This document shows, one piece after another, positions 11,600 through 23,800 of a DNA stretch of 64,000 nt. Made by a program: the position numbers and the translations under genes. The stretch covers positions 43,311,970 to 43,375,969 of the forward strand of contig CM075860.1 of the NCBI GenBank assembly GCA_037975125.1. The letters are read 5' to 3'. Each line of letters starts with the position of its first letter. The stretch's first letter is position 1. The notes under the pieces are model-generated. The model had not been told where the DNA came from. It was given only the letters and a program-made list of their open reading frames with translations, and did not search any database. The stretch comes from Latrodectus hesperus. Lineage: Eukaryota > Arthropoda > Arachnida > Araneae > Theridiidae.

Positions 11600-11889
11600 T
11601 TTTTCATCTCCCTCTCCTCAGTGGCACGACAGCCCATGTGGGCATACACACACACAAGGCTTATAGTGCCCATCTCTGTTGTCTTGACCGAGAAGCCCTG
11701 GGGTGATGTCCCGATTAGGTGATCAGCCTAATGCGAAACTCTGTGTGTTTGATTTCCAAACATGCTTGGTATTCAGTTTATCGACCCACTGAAGGGATGA
11801 GAGATTAAATCGACTATGCACAGCCGGAGGATCGAACCTCGGACCTGTTTTTGGGAGAGTGAAACGGTACCGCTAAGCCACCGGGCTTC
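11600..11889 (-). mobile_element. tRNA-derived SINE family 1 with intact pol III promoter boxes
   Basis: Read on the minus strand from 11889, the element begins with a tRNA-like head. A box A match (TGGCTTAGCGG, 11880-11870) and a box B match (GGTTCGATCC, 11838-11829) are 31 bases apart, the spacing of an internal pol III promoter. The body is shared with copies at 7.5, 58.9 and 61.7 kb. Both flanks carry TTTATTTA (11592-11599 and 11890-11897), a plausible target duplication. It is the best-preserved copy of this family here. Confidence 0.82.
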
Positions 11890-11894
11890 TTTAT

Positions 11895-13020
11895 TTAGTT
11901 TTACTTAAGAATATTTCAATATAATTTTCACATTAATATGTAAAATTTAAAATAAATTTGATAAGAAAATTAATATATATTTAAAATAAGCAATTAAGAC
12001 TTATAGGAAAAAAAGGAAAAAAATAGAAGCATTTTTCAATACATTATATGTTATAATATACTTCACTTCACACAAAAAGTTTGTTGACAACAATATGATC
12101 AATATGATTCTAATAACCATTATTTTTAAAAAATATGCTATGGACTCATTAATTTGTATTTTAATTTTTCTTGATAATAATCATCGATAAAACCACATCT
12201 ATAAATTTGTAAGAAATGAAAAGAAATTTCAAATTCCAAACATAAAAATTAACACAATAATTAATTAAAAGTTAAAATTAAACTTTTACCAGTTAAAAAT
12301 TAATTTTTAACCAATAAAATTTTTGTATTTTTACATTACTTAAATCCAATATGTGTGTAATAAAGTAATATTCATAAGAAGTTGTACATTCACCAACAAT
12401 TGAGTTAAGTAAAAATGTTTCTACGATTAATTGTTGTCATTATTTTGTAAACTTGATATTTAATATTAAGTATGTTCCTATAAGAATATGAAATCTTTTC
12501 TTTAGAACACAAGTGAGACCTAATGATTTGCTCACTATAATTTTTTAATAATTCCGCTGCCAACAAACTTTGCGTCAATTTCAAAGTTCTTTTATTCATT
12601 TGTTTAAGTAGAATTTTTCTTTTATTCATTTGCTTGTGATTAAAAATAGTTTATGTGAAATGAATTTGAGATTATTAAATATTAATGCTATTAGTTTACT
12701 AGGAATCATGGAACCATTTTTGACTTCTCATATTTTCATTGACCACCATATTGTTCAATTTACAGATTTCTAAGACTTTGAGTTTTGAATTCGAAATGAA
12801 TATTTCCTAATTTTATGTACATAGGGAGCAGAGAAAAAAAATTAAAACAGTATAAAATTCTTCAGTTATTCTTCCAGAATTTATATGTTTAGGACTCAAG
12901 AAGAATAATATCAGCTGGCCCATTCAATATGAGCTTTTCAAGTTTAGGAGATCGCAGGAAAATTTATTTATATTTTATTAAGAATTATTAAGCTCTATGT
13001 ATTATAATATATACATAACA
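11895..13020. other. AT-rich stretch without recognisable features
   Basis: I see no gene, repeat copy or notable structure. A short open frame near 12405-12629 (minus) has repetitive, low-complexity composition and no family resemblance. Confidence 0.5.
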
Positions 13021-13039
13021 GATACAGATTATAAACAAT

Positions 13040-13960
13040 CAAAATGGTAAGGATTTTCTGTGGGTCAGCTAAAGTTCACTTGGTTGAGAACGAGGCTAAG
13101 CACGCGATACTGCATGAAGAGTCGTCGCTGGTCTAAAAGAAATTTCATTACTTTGCTTAGTTTCTTCCTAGAGATTTGATTCGAGAATAGAATCTTCTTT
13201 CAAATAGTCATCCTCTCAATTGTTGGCTTAGCAAGATGAAGTAAAAGGGCATGCTAGGATGTATGAAGAACTAGATCACAGTTTATTTCATTACTGCAAG
13301 TGCAATCAGCTGAAGAGGCAAGATTGAATCCATGAGGGTAGGAGAAGAAAAGGGCCATGTACTGATAGGAAGAGAACTTCATTTCTACTCCAAAAGATTC
13401 TTTTGGCAATAGGGAATAATTCACAACTCAATTTCTCGGTATTGATAATTTTCCAGACCTCTTGCCATATCACTAGAATTCATTCTTTTATGTTATTTCA
13501 GACAAGGCTGTTATTTCTAATTGGTGATGTAGAAATAACTGCTTTTCTTTACCAGTTTTAGTTTTTTTTCTTTGTCTTCAACACCAATGTTTGCTAAAAT
13601 CCATAAGATGTTTATGTGGGTCTTTTTTATATGATCTTATTGACTCAGAAGATCTAGTTAATCTGTTGCATTACAATTAAATGAGATAGGGAGGGAATTC
13701 AAGGTGGATTGACTTTTGAACCAATTTGAAGGTCTTTCAGATTGGAATTCAAAGTTTTTGGCTTGACTAATTACTTCTTTCATAACAAGGATTTAAGCTT
13801 GGTATACCGAAATTCATAGTTCCGCATGCCATATTGATATTGTCCTATCTCTCTGAAATTAGACCAGATCTCCACGAATTCCTTTATCAAGTTTGAATCA
13901 TTGGTGGAGATAATACCATACGGTTCGTAATATATATTGATTGGTTCAACGAAAAAGTTC
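13040..13960 (-). pseudogene. LINE (Jockey/R1-like) RNase H and C-terminal domain remnant
   Basis: Minus-strand reading, with frameshifts, gives a decayed RNase H end (INILWILANIGVEDKEKK then LVKKSS, resembling WIKAHIGIEGNEKADELAKK), followed by IWQEVWKIINTEKLSCELFP, then FLSVHGPF, YPHGFNLASSADCTC and a conserved acidic/His stretch (VLHTS). This order matches the region after the RT domain in non-LTR retrotransposons. Stops and shifts are frequent. Similar base composition to about 14900 suggests the element extends upstream, but I could not read the RT domain there. Confidence 0.6.
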
Positions 13961-14899
13961 TTGGGGGGATTTTATCTGTCTTTTGGAGTGAGATACAGTA
14001 TTGAGCATTTAATAAGACCCTGAGTAAATCTGACATACTTGGTTTCAACTTCGATTGTCAGATTCAAAGGGAATCTTTGTAATTACTGGAAGAATTTTTG
14101 TTATTGTTCTGAATATTCCATTAATGAAATTACTTTACTTCCTGTTGTTCTGCGTAACTTTTTAATCTGTTGTATTCCTTGAGAAACTAATCCGAAAAAA
14201 ATATTTTAATGAAGAGTATACTTACAAATTTAATTGCTATATCTTTTTAATCTTTGGTTTCCTAGAAAGATCCATCGGCAAAATTTTAATTTTGCTATAA
14301 ATAGGAAGTTTGTCCTCTCGAAGGAAATTTAAACTCCATGTTCGTCACTCTAGGATTTGAAGTAGCTCAGATCTTTAATTGATACTTTATCTAATTTATT
14401 TTTATTCCATGCTGATACTACGACAATGAAGTAATGCAAAATGTTTTTCAAACATGTACTTTCAATAAATTAGGAGATGTAGCTAAGTTGATCTGGTATA
14501 TCAACGGAAGCTGTATTCCGAGTTAGTAGTTCAATAATCAGCGACCACATAAGTTTATAAGATGATAGATCTGGGAAGGGGGAATCAGGTAGTAATGTAA
14601 TTTGTTAAGCAAAAATCTTGGTGTCATTGTGCTGTTGAAATTATTTTGCAAGCAACTTCTGAATATAAACATTTAAAGCAAAACCTTAGAAATGATGTCG
14701 CTTGTTCTGTGAGACAATGAAATATAGGAGTGGAATTGCCTTAAAACATTTCATCCTTTACAAGACAGTATACCATAGCATACATCAATTTAACTGTCTT
14801 AACGCATGTTTCCAAAATTTAACCCCTTTCGAGTCAGATGAGTAATTTGTCTATAAAAACATAACGCATTACCACTTGGATGTCTATCTTCACCATTCA

Positions 14900-15830
14900 C
14901 GGAACCACTGGAAATGCTTGTAGTTTAGATTTATGAAATTGTGAAACTTTGGATGCCTTGGGGATTTTCCACTGAACAAAAAAACACTTTCGACTAGTTT
15001 TTGTGAGCACTGCTGTGTTCCTTATAATAGAGTGGCAGTTGTAGCATGAGCGATTCATTGTTGCCATGTGTACACAATGTGCTGATATTTATAGACAAGT
15101 ACTACAAACTTGGATAAGAAATACTAGGACTCTGAATTTTTAGATTAATGTTACCATCCATCAAAAAATATAGATGCAGATAGCTATTACTGCATTTGGT
15201 GTGGAATAAAACACAAATAGCCAAACTTTAAATTTTACTCAACTCATTTCACATTATATTTCTAAATTGGAATAATTATTTTGAAGGAAAAAAGATGAAG
15301 ATTTAGCATCTAATGATACGGATTCTGGCAACCAGTTTGATTTCTTGAAATAAATTTTATATAATATTTGAGATACGTAAATCATATTTTCTGAACAAAT
15401 AGTATTCCAATGAAACGAAGATTTAGGTTGTCTGAGAAAAACGAATAGTAATTTGTTTTAAACTGTTCTTTTTTTTAAATGTGAAATATATTGTTTAATT
15501 TGCAAAACACATACACTTAAAACATTATCATGATCAGAATTTCCTGCTAGAAAAAGTTTTGCAAACATTTAAAATCAATTGGGTAATGAATCCTACGAAC
15601 AATGCAATGTTATTATTCTCAAATCTTTGCTTAAGTATACTAATGTCACATTGTCTGTAAGTCAAATCAAATTTGGCAATGAAATTGAGAATTTGTTTCT
15701 AAGTAAATATTGTGTTGTAGTGTAATTAATGTTTTGTTTATTATAAACCAAATGCCTTCTGAGAGTTTTACAAACCCAGAGAAACGATAATGCAATTTAT
15801 AAACCAATGAAGAATGGAGATAATTATTTT
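14900..15830. other. Unassigned stretch between LINE remnant and a degenerate open frame
   Basis: Nothing recognisable; it may include the 5' flank of the decayed LINE. No exon with good splice sites was found. Confidence 0.35.
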
Positions 15831-15833
15831 GAT

Positions 15834-16155
15834 GAACGACTTGAATTTACCAATCGATGACAAAGCTTTGATGAATCAACTTCAAGATGAAGTGATTCAA
15901 TACTATGATTTCTCTGCAATTTAATGTTTGCAAAAACGTCGAGATGCTAAAAGTCGATTATCAGGAACTCTTAACTTATACAAATGGTGTGAATCACTCT
16001 ACTGTCTTATTTGTCATTCCCCCACTAAAATAAAAGTTATGCCCAGTGTGAAAATCTCCAACGATTTAGATGCTTGGAAAGATAGTCTTCAGTATACAAA
16101 ATTGAAACTGGAAGATAAACAAGTCAAAACAATAGAAAAAGCGAAAATTGTTTAA
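15834..16155 (+). pseudogene. Degenerate open frame, possible processed pseudogene
   Basis: From ATG at about 15834 a single frame runs to TAA at 16155 with one internal TAA near 15921. It reads MNDLNLPIDDKALMNQLQDE, then VIQYYDFSAI-stop, then CLQKRRDAKSRLSGTLNLYK and later NDLDAWKDSLQYTKLKLEDK. The charged, helical composition looks like real protein, unlike neighbouring spurious frames, and the lack of introns suggests a retrocopy. The parent protein is not recognised; a coiled-coil or BAR-type protein is only a guess. Confidence 0.3.
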
Positions 16156-16259
16156 GTCCTTAAACAAAGATAAGTCAACCATAGATGAAGGTTAATCCAG
16201 CATTAAAAAGAATTTTTGGCTTCAAATGAAGGATAACAAGACAAAATTTAGTCTGAGAT

Positions 16260-16298
16260 TTACTGTAAATTATGATGAGTCAACATAATTTACAGTAA
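16260..16298. repeat. Perfect 15-bp hairpin
   Basis: TTACTGTAAATTATG at 16260-16274 is the exact reverse complement of 16284-16298, with a 9-base loop. Possibly the end of a MITE; no function inferred. Confidence 0.7.
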
Positions 16299-16468
16299 TT
16301 CTCCAAATATTTTACCCTAAATTATATATGTTGTCACCTTTAAATCTGTACTTGTTCCTTACCGTATGGAGTCATTGTGCTAACTTATTATACAGCAATC
16401 TTTTCTCCATTTATAACCATTTTTTAATGTAATTCATAAAACAAATAAGAGGCTATGAATCACAAATA

Positions 16469-16473
<5 letters not shown>

Positions 16474-16546
<73 letters not shown>
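16474..16546. repeat. (AT)n microsatellite
   Basis: About 36 AT units, roughly 1 kb beyond the CCT2 polyadenylation signals. Confidence 0.95.
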
Positions 16547-16549
<3 letters not shown>

Positions 16550-16550
<1 letters not shown>

Positions 16551-17530
16551 AAGTAGCATTGCACATGATAGGTGTAAAATTTCCAGATGTCTTAGAAGAC
16601 TCCAACTTCATTAACTTAAAGAGACTGATCTTGTGTTTCTCTCTGTGATTATTTATATAATATGCAACAAAATACCATTTTTAAATGCAATCATGCATGT
16701 GTTAGCGTTTTATTTTCATTCTTAATATAATTTAAAACTTAATTAATATCATCTTACTCAACAATGCTATTACTTTAACAAAAACTAAATGTCTATGCAA
16801 GAGCTACATGAAAGATATTTGTTTTAGATAGATTCAAATAGTCTTTGATTTGCATTTTACTTTTGATTAAGGCAGAAAAACTTTTCTTTTGATGCTTTCC
16901 TTGAGTTTCATTACTCATCAATAACACTTTGTACAGATAAAAAGCACAATCAATTGCTTGTCAAGACAAAAATTATTATTTTTCACCTGATTTTAAATGT
17001 TGAAATTGAATTTAAAAATTAATATTTTAATCCTACTAAAAAAACGCCAAATAACTTACATTCATAAATTCTAAGAGTTTTGAATTACATTTCATTCATA
17101 AATATATTTCAAAATATATATCAATTTATAAAATGTGCAGGGCAATTCAATTAAAAATAGAACTAGGTGCTATACAATTATTGTTTATAAAGCATTTATT
17201 TGCTTAACAATTTGTAAAACATACAGAAATATATATCAAATTCATATTACAGGATGAATTTTGTAGAATGCAGTATCACATTATTTGATTTTTAGAGACT
17301 TTTTTTCTTACTATATACAATAACTAAAAAAAAACCACTTGCTCATCTAGCATCTCAATATAATCAAAAAAGAATCCCTCTTATCCTTTATAATAACATA
17401 CTTGATAATTTTATTTACATTATAATCCACTAATTTTTTACATTGCCACTAAAGCATAGAAATTTTGAATCTCTTAATTAAATATTAAATAACAAATACC
17501 ATATTTTTTAAACAAATGTAACACAAAAAA
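16550..17530. other. CCT2 3' flank, AT-rich, nothing recognised
   Basis: No coding or repeat features seen between the microsatellite and the CCT2 3' UTR. Confidence 0.5.
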
Positions 17531-17534
17531 GTAA

Positions 17535-17712
17535 AATTTATTATTTCCAGATATAAACAAATTTTATTTGTGAAGCATGTTATTGATACAAAGTGATGGT
17601 AGTACAAGCATATGCAAGAAATGAAAATATTTCTGCTGAATTAAGTCATCATCCCAAGAGTACAAGCAAAGACATTTAATGAATGATTTGAGAAAGCTCT
17701 TAACCAAATCCT
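17535..17712 (-). promoter_or_regulatory. CCT2: CCT2 3' untranslated region with two AATAAA signals
   Basis: The 3' UTR follows the TAA stop. On the minus strand AATAAA is seen at 17568-17563 and again at 17542-17537, the usual polyadenylation hexamer. The cleavage site should fall within the next 30 bases. The exact UTR end is inferred. Confidence 0.6.
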
Positions 17713-17885
17713 TTAACAAGGCCTGTTGTCAGGAGCGCGCCTCCTGGGAGCAGCTTTGATTATTCCATCCACTCGCAAGATCATCTCCGCAGCTTCCGTT
17801 GCACCGCTGAGCACTTGGGATTTTACTTTAAATGGTTCAATAATACCCAACTTGAACATGTCATCAATTTTTCCTTCCAACATAT
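17713..17885 (-). CDS. CCT2: CCT2 terminal coding exon
   Basis: This 173-bp exon has acceptor TTCTGTTTAG. It encodes [40 protein letters not shown] and [16 protein letters not shown], then TAA at 17715-17713. The IIKAAPR tail and the Cys C-terminus fit the beta subunit. Confidence 0.96.
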
Positions 17886-20800
17886 CTAAACAGAAAAAAA
17901 ATTATTGATGATTGAAAATAATTAAAAAAATTATGTAAATTTAATGTTTTAAAGACAAGTGTAAAATGAAAGAAAAATTCCTACATTAAATTGTGAAATT
18001 AAGAAACATTTAGTGGTAGACACATTCCTATGAATAATAACAATTTATAAACTTATTTGAATACAAACCAATAAATTAAATAATGACTGACAAAGTAACT
18101 AAATGATGTATAAGATAGTATACTAATGCAACCAAGTATTAATTTAAAATTTGATAAAATCTGTCGTAAGAAGTTATTAAATAACATGAAAAATTCAGTA
18201 CTCTTTGATATATATCATTCAATGAAGTACTAATTTTCGAACGAATTCTAATATTTTTATATTGAAAATTTTTTATTAGAATCAACTTTGATCATACTTC
18301 ATTAAAAAACAAAGCTTTTGCACAATGCACAATCAAGTGAAGGACAAAATTGTTCATACAATCTAGTGAAGGATAAAATTTTTCAGACATAGGTATCAGT
18401 ATTTCCTCAAAAGATTCTTTACATACATTTAGCTAGTTTTGTATTCATTTTAAATCCTTTTATGACCCTTATTCAAGTTTAGCCTGGTTTCCAAAATTTT
18501 CAAAAATATGCTTATACGTAAGTTTTTTATATATCATGATTTCAAGAGTCAGGTTTTTAAACTTATTCTAATTTTCATAGCTACAACATACAGAACACCT
18601 GCAAATATAATGTGAACAATAAAATCCTGTAAAAAAGATTATATTATATAGCTCTAGAAGCATCAAATACACTTTAAACTAAATAAATTGTGTGTGACTC
18701 ATAGATTTCTCTATATCTTTATCATTAAAAATCATATAGTAACTGTTAATGAATAGCCATTGTGTTTGTCTTCAATAAAGTCTCAACTTATACAATTGTG
18801 CACTGCATAGCACATGATTTAGTAAATCTTTATAAACACAATTCTTGTTTGATAGTTATTATATTTTGCTCATAAAAGTAATTAAATTGCATATGAGATA
18901 GTGCTTTTAAAATTAGAAACGCAAATATTCCTTGAACTTCATGTAAGCAATAATACTGAATTACTTTTCAATTGTGCTTTCCTACTTTTGATATTTTTGT
19001 AAATAAAACAAATAAAAATTTGCACTAGAGTAGAGAAAACTGAATATTAATTCACTTGCTTAAATGCATGCAAACAAAACTACTCACTAAGGCCATAAGT
19101 TGTTTTTCCATCAGCATGAGCAGAACGCAATTCAGAGACTAATTGAGCACTATCATAACCACCATTATCAGCAAGTATAGTGGGAATCTGGAATTAAAAT
19201 AATGAACAAAAACAATTAAGAATGAATGTTTAACCAGAATTTGACAATGGTCAATTTGGCAGTACACATGTAAGCAATATAAAGGAACATAAAAAATTCT
19301 TATTTATACAATGTTCAAAAAAGTGTATATCAACAAAATTAATCATAGATCAAAGGGATTATGATCATATCAAACAATATTAATTTATAAGCTTGTTGGA
19401 ATATATATGTGCACATGTGTGTAAAAAACTTAATGGAAAATTTGAAGGAGTTAAGAAATGAGTTCCTACAAATAAATTTTACTGACTTTAAAGGGAGAAA
19501 AATAAATTTAGTACTTCTAGTTATGAGTTTAAAGTTTATAAAGCAATGAATTTCATGTAGTTAGTATAATATACATGTAAACCAATGAAAAAATTAATAA
19601 ATTGTTTTGCTGTTAGTTTAAGTCAGCAAATTTAGTTATTTTTTAATCAAACAAGAATTCTTAACTCTTTGCAACAGTCTGAATGTACATGAATATAACT
19701 TTCTTTAAAATGAAGTTTCTTTTATTATAAATAACAGATTCTGATTTTAAAGAAAAACATATTATTTAAAATAATTTTGTTTCATTTTTTCCATAAGATT
19801 TTTGCTAGATGCTTCTCAGCTAAAGTATTATTAAAATATACCTTCCTTTTTGTTACTACAATTTCTGAAGATTTTATTGGATTCCACATAAATTCTGATT
19901 ATTACGATTCCATATAAATCATTTTACTTAAGTCAAATTCTTTAAGATTTAAACACAACACATACAAGATTTTTAAAATGTGCATAATTGGACCATAACA
20001 CTAGCTAGTTCTCTATAAATAAATAAATAAAAATGCATATGTAGTTTACAAATATTTAAATACTTTCAATCAGTAAGAAACAATTTGAAAAATTATAAAT
20101 TAACAAAGCATGATTATTATTATTAATTTAAACACATACAAATGAGAATTAAAAGTAATTTATGCACTCAATAATTGTAAAGAGACAAAAATCTTTAATT
20201 TACAATTATTGAGCAACCATGACACACAAATGAATGCTAATAAAGTTTGAAAAATATACACTTAAGAATCATTAAACGTATTGTTAGCAAATATAGTAAC
20301 TTATAGAAATAAGAAAAATTAAATAAACACGACAGAAAATAAAGCTTATGCAATCAACCAAAAAATTATAAAGGCAGGCGAGTTTTATACTAATAACACA
20401 AATCCAGCATTTAAATATGATACCTGTAACAAGGCTCTAGCATAAGCTTCCATAGCTAAAGATTCTTTTCCTGGTGTCTGCGCAGCTAGAGTAGACACAT
20501 GCCTAGCCATTATCATTTCAGTGCAACCACCACCAAGTACAATGAGACTTTCACTAATTGTTGTAACTAGTACACACAGAACATCATGCAGAGCCCGCTC
20601 TGCTTCATTAAGAATTTGTTCGGTAGCACCTCGAAGTACAATAGTGCATGATTCACCGACTGGGAGTCCAGAAAATTTAAGTAAATGGTCCTCTCCTATC
20701 ATGATCTCTTCAATTCGATCACAAGTACCTAACTTCACAGTTTCACATCGCTCTATATCAGAAACTATTTCTCCTCCTATACAAACAAAAAGAAAAAACA

Positions 20801-23800
20801 TTCTTCTAAGAGAGTATATTACAGATATTATTACAAGCAGTTACAAACTAATTGTGCAAATAAGTAACACATAATATTTTTATTATGTTTGCTTGATTCC
20901 AATGATATATTATTTATTTTATAACATTTAAGACTATTAAAATTTATGCAATTATCAAAGTAGCTAACATGCAGAGAAGAAGAATATTAATGAAATGCAA
21001 AAATATGCAAAATATTTTTCAAATCAGTATAATGTATTCTTCTGCTTTGAAAAATATTTAGCACTTGAAAAATTTTTAAATTCTGATTTCAAATTTGAAA
21101 AGGTGTTGATACAAAGTAAAAGAAATATATAATTTAAAATAATATTATTAAAATTTATTTTATACTAACATAAAAAAACAATAGTTCAAAAAAAAGTTAA
21201 GCATTAATTAAATTAATAAAGTTATTACAATTAAATTTTCACACAGAAATTAAAAGAAATTCAAAATGGTCAAATCACATTTATTGAAATCGCAAAAACA
21301 TGTTTTCTATTAGTTTTATCAACTCATGAAATACAAAACACTATTTTGAAAAGAAAATGTTGCATCATAAAATAGAAAATGAGCTTAATTGTGCTAAAAC
21401 CTACAACATACAAGACTTGTTTTTACATGAAGAAGTCACTTAAATAAACAATTAAGTAACAGGCTGCAAAAAGAATGAAAGAATTATATTTGTCAAAACA
21501 TCAATATTAAATTTTTAAAAAATGTTTTGACTTTTAATGCTATATTTATCAATTTTTTATGTTAGCATAAAAATTGGGATTTAAAAATAAAGCAAATAAA
21601 TGTTTAATATATTTATAATAAAAATTATAAATATATTAAATCTTTTAATCCATCAAACTTAATAAATAATCACAATTGAGAAAAAGTATTTAACTTTAAA
21701 AATGAACCATTTTTAAACTGAAATTTAACATAATATGTATCTACTTTTTTTTTTACTGTTATTTAAGATAAAATATATTATTAAAAATATGTAAAATTCC
21801 TTTTAGTACACAAAATACAAAAGAATTACTAAAAAAGTCTTAGTAATCAATTTTAGCTTATTTTCCAAACTATTTTTACAAAAGAATAATTGAACTTACC
21901 AGTTACAAGTGCCAATCTTTCTACTCCATCAAAGTCTGCATGCTCAATTGCCATTACACCTGCATCAGCAAATAGCTGTTCTGGATAGTTGTAAATTAGC
22001 TGTCTATTAACAAACACATTTATGTTATGTTTTAAGAATGCATCAACCTAAAAGAAACAATATACACAATTTAGTTTAATAACAAATATATCCTTTTAAT
22101 TCCCTAAAACAAGAAACAAAAATACTTTATTTTAAAAATATTATTTATTTATTACAAATACCCAGAAATTTAGCTATTATGCCATTATTTCTGAACTCTA
22201 CAGTTAAAAAACAAAAATGCAGAGCATGAGTTGAGATGAGTAGCATCAAAAATTTGATGTTGTCTGCACAGAGTACATATGGAAGAGTCAAGTCCAAACC
22301 TATGCAAATATGCGTGCATGCAGTTATGGCCAGTAGTCAGGCAGAAGAGAGCCACAGTTGACTAGCAGAATCAAGCAATGCTTTCTGCTTCATCTTGGAA
22401 GCATATCTTCTTTTTATCAGGAGTTTCACTGAATGAAAACAGAGGCATTTCAAAGGTCCTTGCACCCTTTTTGGCCAAAAAGTCAGCAGCCTTGTTCCCA
22501 GGAATTCTGCAGTTTTAAAAATATATAATATGGCACAATTTTCTGTAGAGTGTTAATTATTTTCAACAGTGGCAAGGGATGGATGTAATGGTTGTAATTG
22601 CCACTTATTGCAAAAGTTGATATTATACATTACAAAATATATCACTAATTTTAAACTTAGCCAAACAAAATAAACTTATTAATAAAACATACCGTTTTCT
22701 TCATTCATGCAGCATCTATAACTCATGAGACTAAAAATTAATTAACAATTATTTTTTAGCCTTAAGAGTTAAAATCTCACTTTCCAATGTTGAAAAATAT
22801 TTCACACAATTCTTTTGTATTAGACTTTATATTATGTGGTAGCATGAACTTTTTGAAATAATAAAAAGAGGTTTTATTACAAGTGACTTTTTTTAAAGAT
22901 AATTGAATTTTTTCAATATATTATTTTAACATTCATACATTAAACAATTTTAGTGTCTACATTTGTAAAATTGAATTTTTTAAATGTAAATAATGGTTCA
23001 GAATTATTAATAAACTTACAATAATCACCTAACTCTAGGAATATTAAATACATCTAAAATGTTTACATAATCAAATTAAAAACATTACCAATGTCTTGAA
23101 ATGGGGTTTAAGAAAGAATAATATTAAATAATATAAAAGAATTTAGGCAACTCATTAAATAAACTGAAAAAATTTTGCAAATGCAAATATATCAAACTTT
23201 TTAGAAAATATATAATCCATATTTACTTTCATTGTAAAAAAATCATAACTTAAAGTTACAGTTCTAACAACAGCAAAGTAGTGATTATAATTATAACATT
23301 AATCTATACCTTGTCATCTTAATTTCATACAGTTAACTTAAAATTAATGATGTAAGCACTTCAAAATGAACTGTTAGGAATCATTAAAAATATTGTAAAG
23401 AACATTTCTTAAGTAATTCCCACTTAGCTAAGAAATCATTTGCAAAGGCTTAATTTAATTTTTATTCATTTGAAGTTATCTTTGGAATAAAATAGAGAGT
23501 GCAGAATAAAGTCCAAACTTAAGAAAATATCTATTACAAATTCTTAAAAAATTTAATAATATTTCTTTAAAATTATATTTTGGCCATCAATTATAATTCA
23601 GTAATCTGGATACAAATCTATAATAGTTATAAGCAATTCCAAACTGTAGATAGCTATGAATCAAAAAGTAAAGTCTTTAGTATAATATGACTTCTGCAAT
23701 TCAGGGCAATTATAGTTTAAATGGATTTTTACCTTTGCTTTCATTTTTTCATTCTCTATTATCTCCATATCTCCAAGCTTAGCAACTGAGTCTAGAGTAA

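Noticed and set aside
13040..14900. Pao/BEL or other LTR retrotransposon
   Set aside because: No LTR pair or integrase motifs were found; the readable part fits the RNase H and C-terminal region of a non-LTR element.
20521..20874. 117-codon plus-strand open frame
   Set aside because: It lies opposite the largest CCT2 exon; its composition is explained by the complementary coding strand.
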